DNA of 16,903 bases from Promethearchaeota archaeon (lineage in GTDB: Archaea > Asgardarchaeota > Lokiarchaeia > Sigyniarchaeales > SOKP01), in assembly GCA_030615145.1 (NCBI GenBank), contig JAUWZT010000046.1:1-16903 (forward strand). The letters run 5' to 3'. Positions within the stretch are counted from its first letter, which is position 1, and every line of letters starts with the position of its first letter. A program made the position numbers and the translations under genes. Under the pieces are notes generated by a model, which did not search any database, was not told the DNA's origin, and worked only from the letters and a program-made list of their open reading frames with translations. Positions 1 to 7,597 of this stretch are shown in pieces.

Positions 1-2
1 CT

Positions 3-689
3 GAAACAAGAAAAGCGCTTGACAATGGAAATACTGAATTCTTGAGAGAATTACATGGTGGAGCACGTTTATATCCTGATACAGATTCACAAGCAATAAT
101 GAATACAATAGAAGTAACTGAACAAATTCAAAAGACTTTACCTAATTATCCTTGGGATATAATTGAAGATTATGCTAAAATGTACAAAGTTGAACAGAGT
201 TCCATTAAAAAATTAATTTTTAAAGGGAAGTTATCTCTATTTGACAGCTTAATAGATATTTACCCTGCAAGACCTTCAATAATCATAACAACATTATTAA
301 ACACAGCAAAAGCAATTAAGCGGGAAGGAAAAATAATAGAAAATATAACTAATGACGATTATAAAAAAATTTTCCTAGAATTGAAAAATAAAAAAATTGG
401 AAAGGAAGCTATCGAAGATATAATGAGATTAAAAGCAGATTCTCCAAATCTCACTATCGAACAAACAATCGAGAATCTAAATCTTGAAAGTCTCTCAATT
501 GAAGATTTAAAAATAATAATTAATGAAATAGTAAATAAAAACTTAAAAATCATAAAAGAAAGAGAAATGAGATCCATGGGACCACTAATGGGAGAAGTGA
601 TGAAAAAAGTACGGGGAAAAATAGATGGTGAGATCATTTCTAAAGAATTGAAGATACAGATATTAAACAAATTAAAGGAGATGAAATAA
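3..689 (+). CDS. gatE: Glu-tRNA(Gln) amidotransferase subunit E, C-terminal part (cut by left edge)
   Basis: GatE works with GatD in archaea to convert Glu-tRNA(Gln) to Gln-tRNA(Gln) in the cytoplasm; GatE activates the glutamyl ester with ATP and binds the tRNA. The reading frame is open from the left edge, so the start and the kinase/amidase half lie outside the window and about 228 residues are visible. The first residues (ETRKAL, then GGARLYPDTD) match the conserved end of the core domain, where GatB/GatE proteins read roughly ETR-A and ARMYPETD. The rest is the helical, lysine-rich tail typical of the GatB/YqeY tRNA-binding domain, with MGPLMGEVMKKVRGKIDG near the end, a form of the G-LMG-VMK-RG motif. 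The TAA stop is immediately followed by the gatD GTG start, so the two genes are clearly co-transcribed and probably translationally coupled. Confidence 0.93.
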   Translation, partial: ETRKALDNGNTEFLRELHGGARLYPDTDSQAIMNTIEVTEQIQKTLPNYPWDIIEDYAKMYKVEQSSIKKLIFKGKLSLFDSLIDIYPARPSIIITTLLNTAKAIKREGKIIENITNDDYKKIFLELKNKKIGKEAIEDIMRLKADSPNLTIEQTIENLNLESLSIEDLKIIINEIVNKNLKIIKEREMRSMGPLMGEVMKKVRGKIDGEIISKELKIQILNKLKEMK

Positions 690-2048
690 GTGGAAGATAA
701 ACTAAAAGGATATAAAGGCAAATCTATAGACATTTTAAAAAAGTATACAATAGAGATCTGGGATATCATTCAAATCACTACAAATAAAACACAATTAGAA
801 GGAATTTTAATGCCAAGAAGCGAATATTCTGCACCTGATTTTATAGAAATCAAGTTAGAAAACAACTATAATGTTGGAATAAATGTCTCTGAGATACAAA
901 ATATAAAAAAAATTGGAAAAAGAGAAGCTAATTACAAACTTCCAGAAAAAGAATTTCCATACAATAAAGATTTACCTAAGCTTCAATTATTAGGAACTGG
1001 AGGAACAGTTGCTTCAAGATTAGATTATACGACTGGGGCGGTTATACCTTCTTTTACTCCAAGTGAGTTATTTAGTTCCGTACCTGAATTGGCAGAAATT
1101 TGTAATCTTGATTGCGAAATTGTTTTTGAGATATTATCAGAAAATATGAGATTTGAATATTGGCAAAAATTAGCAGAAAAAGTTAAACAAGCCGTAGATT
1201 CTGGTTTTGATGGAATAATTATAGGACATGGAACAGATACTATGACATTTACTAGTGCCGCTTTATCTTTCATGTTAAAAGATTTATCTATTCCAGTTGT
1301 GTTAACAGGGAGTCAAAGAAGCTCCGATCGTCCTTCTTCAGATGCTGCTTTAAACCTGATAAACGCTGCTACTGTAGCTACTTCTGATATAGCTGAGGTT
1401 GTAATAGCTATGCTAGGTTCTCCTTCACATGATTATGGATTAATTCATAGGGGAACAATAGTTAGAAAAATGCATTCCTCAGTAAGAGATACTTTTCGTA
1501 CTATTGATGATATTCCGTTAGGGATGGTAAGGGACAGGAAGATTAAAACATTTAAAAATAATTACAGAAAACGAAGTCGATCTGAAACTACTATCAATAC
1601 GAATTTTGAGAAGAAAGTAGCTCTCATTTATTCTTATCCTGGACTGGAAAATGAACAAATTGAATTTTATATAGATAAGGGTTATAAAGGTATAGTATTT
1701 GCTGGAACAGGGCTTGGACATGTCAGCACATATGTTTATAATGCTATTGAAAGAGCCGTTCAAGAAGGAATTACTATTCTTATGACCACACAAACTTTAC
1801 ATGGTTTTGTAGGGATGAATGTATATTCCACTGGGAGAGAATTACAACATTTAGGCGTTATTCCAGGTAGGAACCTCTTACCAGAAGTTGGGTACGTTAA
1901 ATTAGGTTGGGTACTAGGACAAACAAACGATCTAAAAGAAATCAAAGAGATATTGTTAACTAACATTGCTGGGGAGTTTATCGATAGAGAAGTTCCAATC
2001 GCTTTTAATTATAATATAGATGAGTTATTAAAAAATAAAAAATTATGA
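690..2048 (+). CDS. gatD: Glu-tRNA(Gln) amidotransferase subunit D (asparaginase-like)
   Basis: This is the glutaminase subunit of the archaeal GatDE complex; it releases ammonia that GatE uses to amidate Glu-tRNA(Gln). The 452-residue length is slightly above the usual 420-440. Residues 1-80 form the small beta-barrel domain typical of GatD. The asparaginase-like domain starts near residue 98 with LLGTGGTVASRLDYTTGAV (catalytic Thr at about 106). It continues with the HGTDTM motif at 180-185 (Thr182, Asp183), TGSQRSSDRPSSDA near 206-219 and the catalytic Lys at about 260 in RKMHSSVRDTF, so all four catalytic residues appear present. The start is GTG directly after the gatE stop; AAAGGAG at 674-680, nine bases upstream, is a good ribosome binding site and supports this start. 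Confidence 0.95.
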   Translation: MEDKLKGYKGKSIDILKKYTIEIWDIIQITTNKTQLEGILMPRSEYSAPDFIEIKLENNYNVGINVSEIQNIKKIGKREANYKLPEKEFPYNKDLPKLQLLGTGGTVASRLDYTTGAVIPSFTPSELFSSVPELAEICNLDCEIVFEILSENMRFEYWQKLAEKVKQAVDSGFDGIIIGHGTDTMTFTSAALSFMLKDLSIPVVLTGSQRSSDRPSSDAALNLINAATVATSDIAEVVIAMLGSPSHDYGLIHRGTIVRKMHSSVRDTFRTIDDIPLGMVRDRKIKTFKNNYRKRSRSETTINTNFEKKVALIYSYPGLENEQIEFYIDKGYKGIVFAGTGLGHVSTYVYNAIERAVQEGITILMTTQTLHGFVGMNVYSTGRELQHLGVIPGRNLLPEVGYVKLGWVLGQTNDLKEIKEILLTNIAGEFIDREVPIAFNYNIDELLKNKKL

Positions 2049-2075
2049 TTTGTTTCTCTTGTTTTATCTTAAAAT
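2049..2075 (+). terminator. T-rich stretch after gatD, candidate archaeal terminator
   Basis: Directly after the gatD stop codon lies a pyrimidine-rich stretch (TTTGTTTCTCTTGTTTTATCTT) with several T runs and no hairpin. Archaeal RNA polymerase stops on such T-rich non-template tracts, so this fits the end of the gatE-gatD transcript. The composition is all the evidence there is, and AT-rich DNA yields such tracts by chance. Confidence 0.35.
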
Positions 2076-2103
2076 TAAATAAATTCTAACTAAAATAATA
2101 AAA

Positions 2104-2154
2104 AATTTAAACTTTTATTAATTAGATATTACTAATTCGATATAGTAAGTGATC
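2104..2154 (+). promoter_or_regulatory. Candidate rpl2 promoter, small palindrome and GTGATC ribosome binding site
   Basis: The 100-base gap before rpl2 holds a TATA-like AATTTAAAC at about 2104-2112, roughly 50 bases before the start codon. A palindrome AATTAG-N6-CTAATT follows at 2120-2137. GTGATC at 2149-2154 matches the archaeal anti-Shine-Dalgarno end (GGAUCACCUCC) but leaves only three bases before the ATG at 2158. The palindrome would sit near the inferred transcription start and could be an operator; that part is speculation. Confidence 0.4.
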
Positions 2155-2157
2155 TTT

Positions 2158-2886
2158 ATGGGAAAGCGAATTTTAGCTCAAAGAAAAGGATACGGAAATT
2201 TATGGGCTCGATCTCCAAGTCACCGACATGTAGGAAAGGTAAAGTATCGTCCCTTCAAGAATAATGAAAAATTGTTAAAATTTAAAGTGATTGAATTCAT
2301 TCACGCTCCAGGTAGAGGAGCTCCAGTAGCTAGAATTAGTTACGAAGATGGGGAAAAAAGTTTATGGTTACCTCCAGAAGGAATTTATGAAGGACAAGAA
2401 TTTATTCAGTCTAAAACGGGATATGGCCAAGAAGTGACAGTAGGAAATATCTTACCTGTGAAAAAAATCCCCTTAGGGACTCTTGTATTTAATATTGAGG
2501 GAACTCCGCAAGATGGTGGTAAATTTGCGAGAGCATCTGGAGTAGGCGCCATTGTAAGGAATAAATCGGGTAAAAACATTGAAGTGCTATTTCGATCAAA
2601 AAAAACTAAATGGTTTAATGAAAATTGCCTTTGTACGGTTGGAGTTGTTGCTGGTGGCGGAAGAACTGATAAACCGTTTTTAAAAGCCGGTAATAAACAC
2701 CATTATGTAAGATCTAAAGCTAAAAAATGGCCGGTTGTTCGCGGAGTCACGATGAACGCAGCAAGTCACCCCTACGGAGGAGGCGCAAAACAAAGTCCTC
2801 ATAAACCAACAACAACCTCTAGAAATGCCCCTCCCGGTAGAAAGGTGGGACAAATAGCCGCTAGGAGAACAGGTCATCAGAACTAA
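2158..2886 (+). CDS. rpl2: 50S ribosomal protein L2 (uL2), archaeal type
   Basis: uL2 is a core large-subunit protein near the peptidyl-transferase centre, needed for subunit association. The 242 residues begin MGKRILAQRKG, as in archaeal uL2, and contain GNILPVKKIPLGT, GTPQDGGKFARASG, VAGGGRTDKPFLKAGNK, MNAASHPYGGG (about 199-209) and the archaeal ending SRNAPPGRKVGQIAARRTG. The histidine equivalent to E. coli His229 is kept at about 204. I chose the ATG at 2158 over a GTG nine bases upstream because MGKR is the family start and that GTG is part of the GTGATC ribosome binding site. In most archaea this gene sits in the S10 operon between L23 and S19; here its neighbours are gatD and purB, so it is on its own transcript. 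Confidence 0.97.
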   Translation: MGKRILAQRKGYGNLWARSPSHRHVGKVKYRPFKNNEKLLKFKVIEFIHAPGRGAPVARISYEDGEKSLWLPPEGIYEGQEFIQSKTGYGQEVTVGNILPVKKIPLGTLVFNIEGTPQDGGKFARASGVGAIVRNKSGKNIEVLFRSKKTKWFNENCLCTVGVVAGGGRTDKPFLKAGNKHHYVRSKAKKWPVVRGVTMNAASHPYGGGAKQSPHKPTTTSRNAPPGRKVGQIAARRTGHQN

Positions 2887-2982
2887 AATCTTATTTTAAA
2901 AATTTTTTAAATAAAAAGCAATAATAAATTAAATTTTCGTAGATATTCGCTTTTTAATAGAAATTTAAAAAAAGAATAATAA

Positions 2983-3022
2983 TTGATCATAGATTATTTC
3001 TATTATAGAAATAAAAGATCAA
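2983..3022. promoter_or_regulatory. 40-bp palindrome in the purB leader (operator or RNA hairpin)
   Basis: A two-part inverted repeat lies 10 bases before the purB start. The outer arms TTGATC (2983-2988) and GATCAA (3017-3022) enclose perfect 9-bp inner arms TTATTTCTA (2994-3002) and TAGAAATAA (3006-3014), with a TTA loop. It could be a dimeric repressor operator for the purB-purM unit, or an RNA hairpin ending the rpl2 transcript or covering the purB initiation region. TATA-like AT tracts lie at about 2950-2975. The symmetry is seen directly; the role is inferred. Confidence 0.5.
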
Positions 3023-3032
3023 TAAGTTAGCT

Positions 3033-4391
3033 ATGAATCATAAATTTATTAATCCAAGTGAAACTCGTTATCGAACTAAAATAGCTGAAATTTTTACAGA
3101 GGAAAAAAAATTAGAGAATTGGTTAAAAGTTGAAGCCGTATTAGCAAAAGCACATGCTAAATGGGGCAATATCCCTCAAGAGTCCGCAGATGAGATATGT
3201 AAGAAAGCTAATTTGAATTATGTTAAATTAAATCGGGTAAAAGAGATTGATAATGAAATTCATCACGATTTAATGGCTATGGTTAAGGCTTTATCAGAAC
3301 AATGTGAAGGAAATGCTGGAAAATACATACATTTAGGGGCAACAAGTTACGATATTGAAGATACAGCAACAGGATTACAGTTAAAAGAAGCTATAATATA
3401 TATCACTAATTCTTTAAAAAAGCTATTAATAGAACTAATAAAAATTATACAAGATAAGAAATCGCTTGTTTGTATAGGAAGAACTCACGGACAACACGCT
3501 ATTCCAACTACATATGGGATGAGATTCGGCGTGTGGGCATATGAAATAGATAGACATTTAGATAGGTTAAAAGAAACTCTAAATCGTATATCATATGGTA
3601 AAATGTCGGGTGCCGTAGGAAATATGGCGAGTTTCGGAGAGAAAGGCATTGAAATTCAGAATTTCATAACGAAAGAGCTTGGATTAAATCCAGCTTTAAT
3701 CACGAACCAAATAATTCAGAGAGATCGTCATGCTGAAGTCCTATTTTTAACAGCGTTGATCGGACAATCATTGGCTAAAGTCGCAAGGCAATTTCGAGTG
3801 CTCCAAAGAAATGAGATCGCTGAAATGTTTGAACCTTTCAAAAAGACTCAAGTAGGAAGCTCGACGATGCCTCATAAGAGAAATCCCCATAAATCTGAAC
3901 GAATTTGTAGTTTAGCTAGAGTTTTAAAATCCAATATTATACCCGCTTTAGATAATATAATATTAGAAGATGAAAGAGATATAACGAATTCTGCTAACGA
4001 GAGGATAATTTTTGCTGAAAATTTCATACTGTTAGATTATATGATAAAACAATTAACAAGTATTATCCAAGAAGTTGAATTTGATAAGGAAAGAATAGAA
4101 GAAAATTTAAATCTTACCAAGGGAGCTTGTTTATCCGAAAAAATCATGTTGAATTTAGTTGAAAAAGGTATCGGAAGACAAAAAGGGCATGAAATTTTAA
4201 GAAAAGCAGCAATAAAAGCAAAAAAAGAAAATCGTTTTATTAAAGAAATCTTATTAGAAAATGGAAAAATAACGGAACGTTTTACAAAAGATGAAATTGA
4301 TGATTTGTTAAACCCGCATAACTACATAGGAAAATCTCTTGAGCTGGTAGAAAATTTATTAAAATTTCTGAAAAATAAACATAATTTGTAA
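3033..4391 (+). CDS. purB: Adenylosuccinate lyase
   Basis: PurB catalyses two steps of purine synthesis: cleavage of SAICAR to AICAR plus fumarate, and of adenylosuccinate to AMP plus fumarate. The 452 residues are normal for the family. The fumarase/aspartase superfamily blocks are in order: LGATSYDIEDTA at 101-112, GRTHGQHAIPTTYG at 149-162 (catalytic base region, His152), and the signature loop GSSTMPHKRNPHKSE at about 275-289 with the catalytic serine. The C-terminal helical part is typical. The ATG at 3033 has no strong ribosome binding site and sits just after the palindrome. The stop is two bases before the purM start, so purB and purM form one transcript. Confidence 0.96.
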   Translation: MNHKFINPSETRYRTKIAEIFTEEKKLENWLKVEAVLAKAHAKWGNIPQESADEICKKANLNYVKLNRVKEIDNEIHHDLMAMVKALSEQCEGNAGKYIHLGATSYDIEDTATGLQLKEAIIYITNSLKKLLIELIKIIQDKKSLVCIGRTHGQHAIPTTYGMRFGVWAYEIDRHLDRLKETLNRISYGKMSGAVGNMASFGEKGIEIQNFITKELGLNPALITNQIIQRDRHAEVLFLTALIGQSLAKVARQFRVLQRNEIAEMFEPFKKTQVGSSTMPHKRNPHKSERICSLARVLKSNIIPALDNIILEDERDITNSANERIIFAENFILLDYMIKQLTSIIQEVEFDKERIEENLNLTKGACLSEKIMLNLVEKGIGRQKGHEILRKAAIKAKKENRFIKEILLENGKITERFTKDEIDDLLNPHNYIGKSLELVENLLKFLKNKHNL

Positions 4392-4393
4392 AA

Positions 4394-5575
4394 ATGTCTG
4401 ACGAAAAAGATATATATTCTCAACTAGGGGTTTCCTCAAAAAAGGAAGATGTTCATAAAGCAATCCAATCGATTGATAAAGGATTATTCCCCGGAGCATT
4501 TTGTAAAATATCACATGATGTAGGTAGGAGAGACGACTATTGTTCAATATTTCATTCAGATGGAGCAGGAACAAAAGCAAGCTTAGCTTATATGTATTAT
4601 AAAGAAACGGACAAAATATCTGTTTTTAGGGGGATCGTAAGAGATGCTATTGTTATGAATATTGATGATATGTTGTGCGTTGGAGCTACTGGAAATTTTT
4701 TTATATCTAATAATATCGGTAGAAATAGACGATTTATCTCGGGCGAAGTAATTAGTACAATTATTAAAGAGTATTTTACATATAGCGAAAAGCTGTCTGA
4801 ATTAGGTCTAAATGTCGTAATGTGTGGAGGCGAAACTGCTGATGTAGGAGATATTGTAAAAACTTTACTAATTGATGCCTCAGTTTTTACCAGTATGAAA
4901 AGAGAAGATATTATTAATGCTGAAAACATCAAAGCAGGAGATGTCATAGTTGGATTAGCTAGTGATGGACAAGCATCATATGAAGACGAATTTAATAGCG
5001 GAATAGGAAGTAACGGACTAACCTTAGCCAGACATGGGGTCTTATCTCATACTTATTATAAGAAATTCCCTGAATGTTATGATCAAAACCTTGATGAACA
5101 ATTTATCTTTTTTGGGAATTATCAACTTACCGATAAGATCAAAGGATTGAGTTTGACTATTGGAGAAGCTTTATTGTCTCCGACTAGAACTTATGCTCCA
5201 TTATTGTTGGATGTACTAAAAAAATACCGAGAGGAAATTCACGGAATAATCCATAACACGGGAGGAGGTCAGACGAAAATTCTCAATTTTGGTAAGGGTA
5301 TTACTTATCTTAAAAATAATCTTTTTAAAATGCCCAAAATATTTGAAATTATAAAAAAATCTTCAGAAACTTTATGGAAAGAAATGTATCAAGTGTTTAA
5401 TATGGGTCATAGAATGGAAATTTGTTGTGATGAGTCAATTGCTAAGGAAATCATAGATATTACTAAAAAATACAACATCGAATCAAAAATCATCGGGCAA
5501 TGTGAAAAATCGCCTTATAAGAACAAAAACCAACTAGAAATAAAATCTGAATTTGGATCTTTTAATTACGATTAA
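4394..5575 (+). CDS. purM: Phosphoribosylformylglycinamidine cyclo-ligase (AIR synthase), long Bacteroidota-like form
   Basis: PurM closes the imidazole ring, turning FGAM plus ATP into AIR in purine synthesis. The 393 residues contain the PurM superfamily blocks: HSDGAGTK at 54-61 (ATP/phosphate loop), MNIDDMLCVGA at 88-98, GGETADVGD at 145-153, GSNGLTLARHG at 205-215, LSPTRTYAP at 261-269, NTGGGQTKIL at 288-297 and FNMGHRMEI near 336. The usual bacterial or archaeal PurM is about 330-350 residues and reads GGETAEMP. The N-terminal DVHKAIQSIDKGLFPGAF, the GGETADVGD variant and the SEFGSFNY ending are what I recall from Bacteroidota PurM. I infer gain from bacteria, but the gene is integrated two bases after purB with similar base composition. 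An alternative is a related PurM-fold enzyme, which I consider unlikely. Confidence 0.9.
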   Translation: MSDEKDIYSQLGVSSKKEDVHKAIQSIDKGLFPGAFCKISHDVGRRDDYCSIFHSDGAGTKASLAYMYYKETDKISVFRGIVRDAIVMNIDDMLCVGATGNFFISNNIGRNRRFISGEVISTIIKEYFTYSEKLSELGLNVVMCGGETADVGDIVKTLLIDASVFTSMKREDIINAENIKAGDVIVGLASDGQASYEDEFNSGIGSNGLTLARHGVLSHTYYKKFPECYDQNLDEQFIFFGNYQLTDKIKGLSLTIGEALLSPTRTYAPLLLDVLKKYREEIHGIIHNTGGGQTKILNFGKGITYLKNNLFKMPKIFEIIKKSSETLWKEMYQVFNMGHRMEICCDESIAKEIIDITKKYNIESKIIGQCEKSPYKNKNQLEIKSEFGSFNYD

Positions 5576-5597
5576 ATTCATTTAAAAAATATATAAT

Positions 5598-5807
5598 GTG
5601 ATTGAGATTTTTGACGAAATTTGTATAGGTGCTGCCCTTGTTGATATGGTCGCTCAAGTAGTAAGACATCCTACTGATGATGATGAAGTATTCGTATCAG
5701 ACTTAACTTTATTATCTGGTGGAGCAGCCGCTAATACTGCTTATGCTTGTGCGAAAATTGGATTATCAACAGCGTTCATTGGAATAGAGGACTTAAATTT
5801 TTTTTGA
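5598..5807 (+). pseudogene. N-terminal remnant of a PfkB/ribokinase-family kinase
   Basis: This 69-codon frame (GTG start) holds only the first lobe of a PfkB-family carbohydrate or nucleoside kinase. It has an initial beta strand with CIGAALVDMV and the diglycine substrate-lid motif LLSGGAAANTAYACAKIG at about 39-55, followed by the next strand TAFIGIED. Full-length members have about 300 residues; the ATP site and the catalytic GAGD motif near the C-terminus are absent. After the stop at 5805-5807, none of the frames up to the next gene continues the fold. The break comes right at a run of eight T (5797-5804), but a frameshift there only gives a short unrelated tail, so most of the gene has been deleted rather than merely shifted. 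It lies 22 bases after purM. Confidence 0.65.
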
Positions 5808-5888
5808 ATGCTTCAAATAAAAAAATTTAAAATATTTCGATTTAATTATTTGTTATTCATTGAACTTCTTGTTAGAGATAGATAAATT

Positions 5889-6959
5889 ATGAGAAGACCT
5901 AAAAACCCTTTAAAAAAAATATTTAAACAACGAATATATTATTTCTTCGAAGTTCTAATTATTTTTCTTGGAATCTTTATTTTTATGTTAATTCCTACTT
6001 TTCTACTACCTTTCTTTATTGATTTTAATTCTATAATTTTTGAACCTCTTTTTTTTATATTGAGAGCGGCAATTATTATCGTTGCGATTCCTTTATTCCT
6101 ATATTTGGCTAATTATATAATGGAGTCTCAAAGAAAAAAATTAATCTTAGAAGAGGATATCAGCCCTTCAAAGAACTTTTTAACTTTATTTAATATTACA
6201 AAAAAGAATTTTAAATATCAGCTTTTATATGGAATATTATTACTTTTTTTAATTTTTATACCGTTAGATTTTTTTACATATTTATTTTTACCTGATATGT
6301 TATCTTATATGTCCATAGTTTTAAACCCTACGGGGGAGTTATCTTACAACTCTTACTTTATGGAGAGTTATTACGTGTTTCTTCTATCTGTTATTATAAT
6401 ACAAATTTCTGTCGCTATATATGAGGAAACATTATTTAGAGGTTTTTTAGCTAATAGAGGAAGTGATTACTTTAAAAAAATGTCTGCCGTAATTATGACT
6501 TCCTTTGTTTTTGGTTTAGGGCATTTTATTTATATTTTTACGACACCTAGTATCGGGTTACCAATAATTTTTCCTATTATTTGGTTTTTACAGACTTTTA
6601 TAGTAGGAATTATTCTTGCGATGCTGGTTTTAAGACGACGTTGGATATTTCCAGTAATTTTTGCTCATGCAGTAAATAATATTATTACAGCCCATTCAAT
6701 TTGGAATTATATACATGGTAACGATTTTTCATTAATGAGCTTTATTGTTTACGTTCCTTTATTAATTATCAGTATATTTTTGTTTGTTTGGCAATTCTCT
6801 CGAATCAAAGAAAGTTTATCAATAGGTTTTAAAGAATTTATTTCATATTTCAAAAAAGATAATGAGATGGGAGAGGGTTGGTTAAATAAAATTGTTATGA
6901 TAATGATGGATTTTTTATTCGGTTTGATTATTTTTATTATTGTAATAATTATCTTATAG
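5889..6959 (+). CDS. CPBP-family intramembrane metalloprotease (Rce1/Abi-like)
   Basis: This is a polytopic membrane protein of 356 residues with about eight hydrophobic segments, starting with a basic N-terminus (MRRPKNPLKK), so it sits in the cell membrane. The CPBP motifs are complete: EETLFRGFL with the Glu pair at 179-180 and Arg184, FVFGLGHF with His212, and HAVNN with His260 and Asn264. Members include eukaryotic Rce1, which trims prenylated proteins, and bacterial proteins linked to bacteriocin self-immunity. The substrate here is unknown, and I would not assume prenyl-protein processing. The next gene starts 11 bases after the stop, so the two are probably co-transcribed. Confidence 0.88.
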   Translation: MRRPKNPLKKIFKQRIYYFFEVLIIFLGIFIFMLIPTFLLPFFIDFNSIIFEPLFFILRAAIIIVAIPLFLYLANYIMESQRKKLILEEDISPSKNFLTLFNITKKNFKYQLLYGILLLFLIFIPLDFFTYLFLPDMLSYMSIVLNPTGELSYNSYFMESYYVFLLSVIIIQISVAIYEETLFRGFLANRGSDYFKKMSAVIMTSFVFGLGHFIYIFTTPSIGLPIIFPIIWFLQTFIVGIILAMLVLRRRWIFPVIFAHAVNNIITAHSIWNYIHGNDFSLMSFIVYVPLLIISIFLFVWQFSRIKESLSIGFKEFISYFKKDNEMGEGWLNKIVMIMMDFLFGLIIFIIVIIIL

Positions 6960-6970
6960 CGAAAAAAAAA

Positions 6971-7495
6971 ATGGTAAAATTAGGGATTATTTCAGACACT
7001 CACATAACAAAGAATGATGAACCTAATCTAATTGAATCTCTAATTAATCAATTAAAAGAAATCTTCGAAGACGTTGACGAAATCATACATGCTGGAGATG
7101 TATGTGAACCTTTTTTCTTAGAAGATTTGAAAAAAATCGCTCCAATCAGATGCGTAAAAAGCGATTTAGATGAAATAACGGGATTAGAGACATTTATTAA
7201 ATTCCATGTTGAAAATTATAACATTGGCGTAATTCACAAGAAACCTGATAATTTAGAAGACTTTTTTAAGCGAAATAACCTCCACATCCTTATTTTTGGA
7301 CATACACATCAGCCACTCATAACAGGTACACCGTACAATACTTTATTAATTAATCCGGGAAGTCCTACAAAACCTAAAGCACCTATTCCAAAAAAAGGCT
7401 TTGAAAAACCTATATCGAGACCAAGCGTAATAACATTAAAGATTGATGAAGATAACATTTTATCTACATTTTTAATAAACATAAAAAAGACATAA
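6971..7495 (+). CDS. YfcE/MJ0936/Vps29-like metallophosphoesterase
   Basis: This small calcineurin-like phosphoesterase of 174 residues belongs to the YfcE/MJ0936 group, which also contains the eukaryotic retromer subunit Vps29. Metal-site blocks visible are GIISDTH (Asp9, His11), HAGDV (Asp43), FGHTHQPL (His111, His113) and the family-specific LINPGSPTKPK near 126-136. Two blocks deviate. The GN-D block reads KSDLDE at 63-68, so the bridging-metal Asn is Asp65, and the HGH block reads IHKKP at 88-92, losing the second His. Vps29 carries GDFDE at the first of these positions. The enzyme may therefore be weak or may work as a scaffold. The start follows a run of nine A, 11 bases after the CPBP protease gene. 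Confidence 0.85.
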   Translation: MVKLGIISDTHITKNDEPNLIESLINQLKEIFEDVDEIIHAGDVCEPFFLEDLKKIAPIRCVKSDLDEITGLETFIKFHVENYNIGVIHKKPDNLEDFFKRNNLHILIFGHTHQPLITGTPYNTLLINPGSPTKPKAPIPKKGFEKPISRPSVITLKIDEDNILSTFLINIKKT

Positions 7496-7545
7496 GGCAA
7501 AATTTAATACTAAATTGTTCATAATATTTATAATATTAAAGTTAA

Positions 7546-7563
7546 GCGAGAATTTTTATAAAA
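7546..7563 (+). promoter_or_regulatory. Candidate TATA promoter of the Roadblock gene
   Basis: A TATA-like TTTTTATAAAAT lies at about 7552-7563, preceded by purine-rich GCGAGAA that could serve as the TFB-recognition element. It is about 40 bases before the ATG at 7598, leaving a short leader with GTGA at 7585-7588. A perfect 17-bp AT palindrome (TAATATT-TAT-AATATTA, 7522-7538) lies just upstream and may be the end of the preceding transcript or chance. Confidence 0.45.
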
Positions 7564-7597
7564 TTGTTTAATAATAATTAATAAGTGAATATTTCTT

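Noticed and set aside
1025..1273. Open frames antisense to gatD, nadC, dinB and other genes.
   Set aside because: They lie within strongly supported genes on the opposite strand, have low-complexity translations and no ribosome binding sites, so they are shadows.
2755..2787. uL2 has HPYGGG where E. coli has HPHGGG, which might suggest a changed peptidyl-transferase region.
   Set aside because: The first histidine corresponds to E. coli His229 and is kept; an aromatic at the second position (HPFGGG) is normal in archaea as far as I recall.
7522..7538. AT-only palindrome TAATATT-TAT-AATATTA as a specific operator.
   Set aside because: Such short AT palindromes are expected by chance in DNA of this composition; mentioned only with the promoter.
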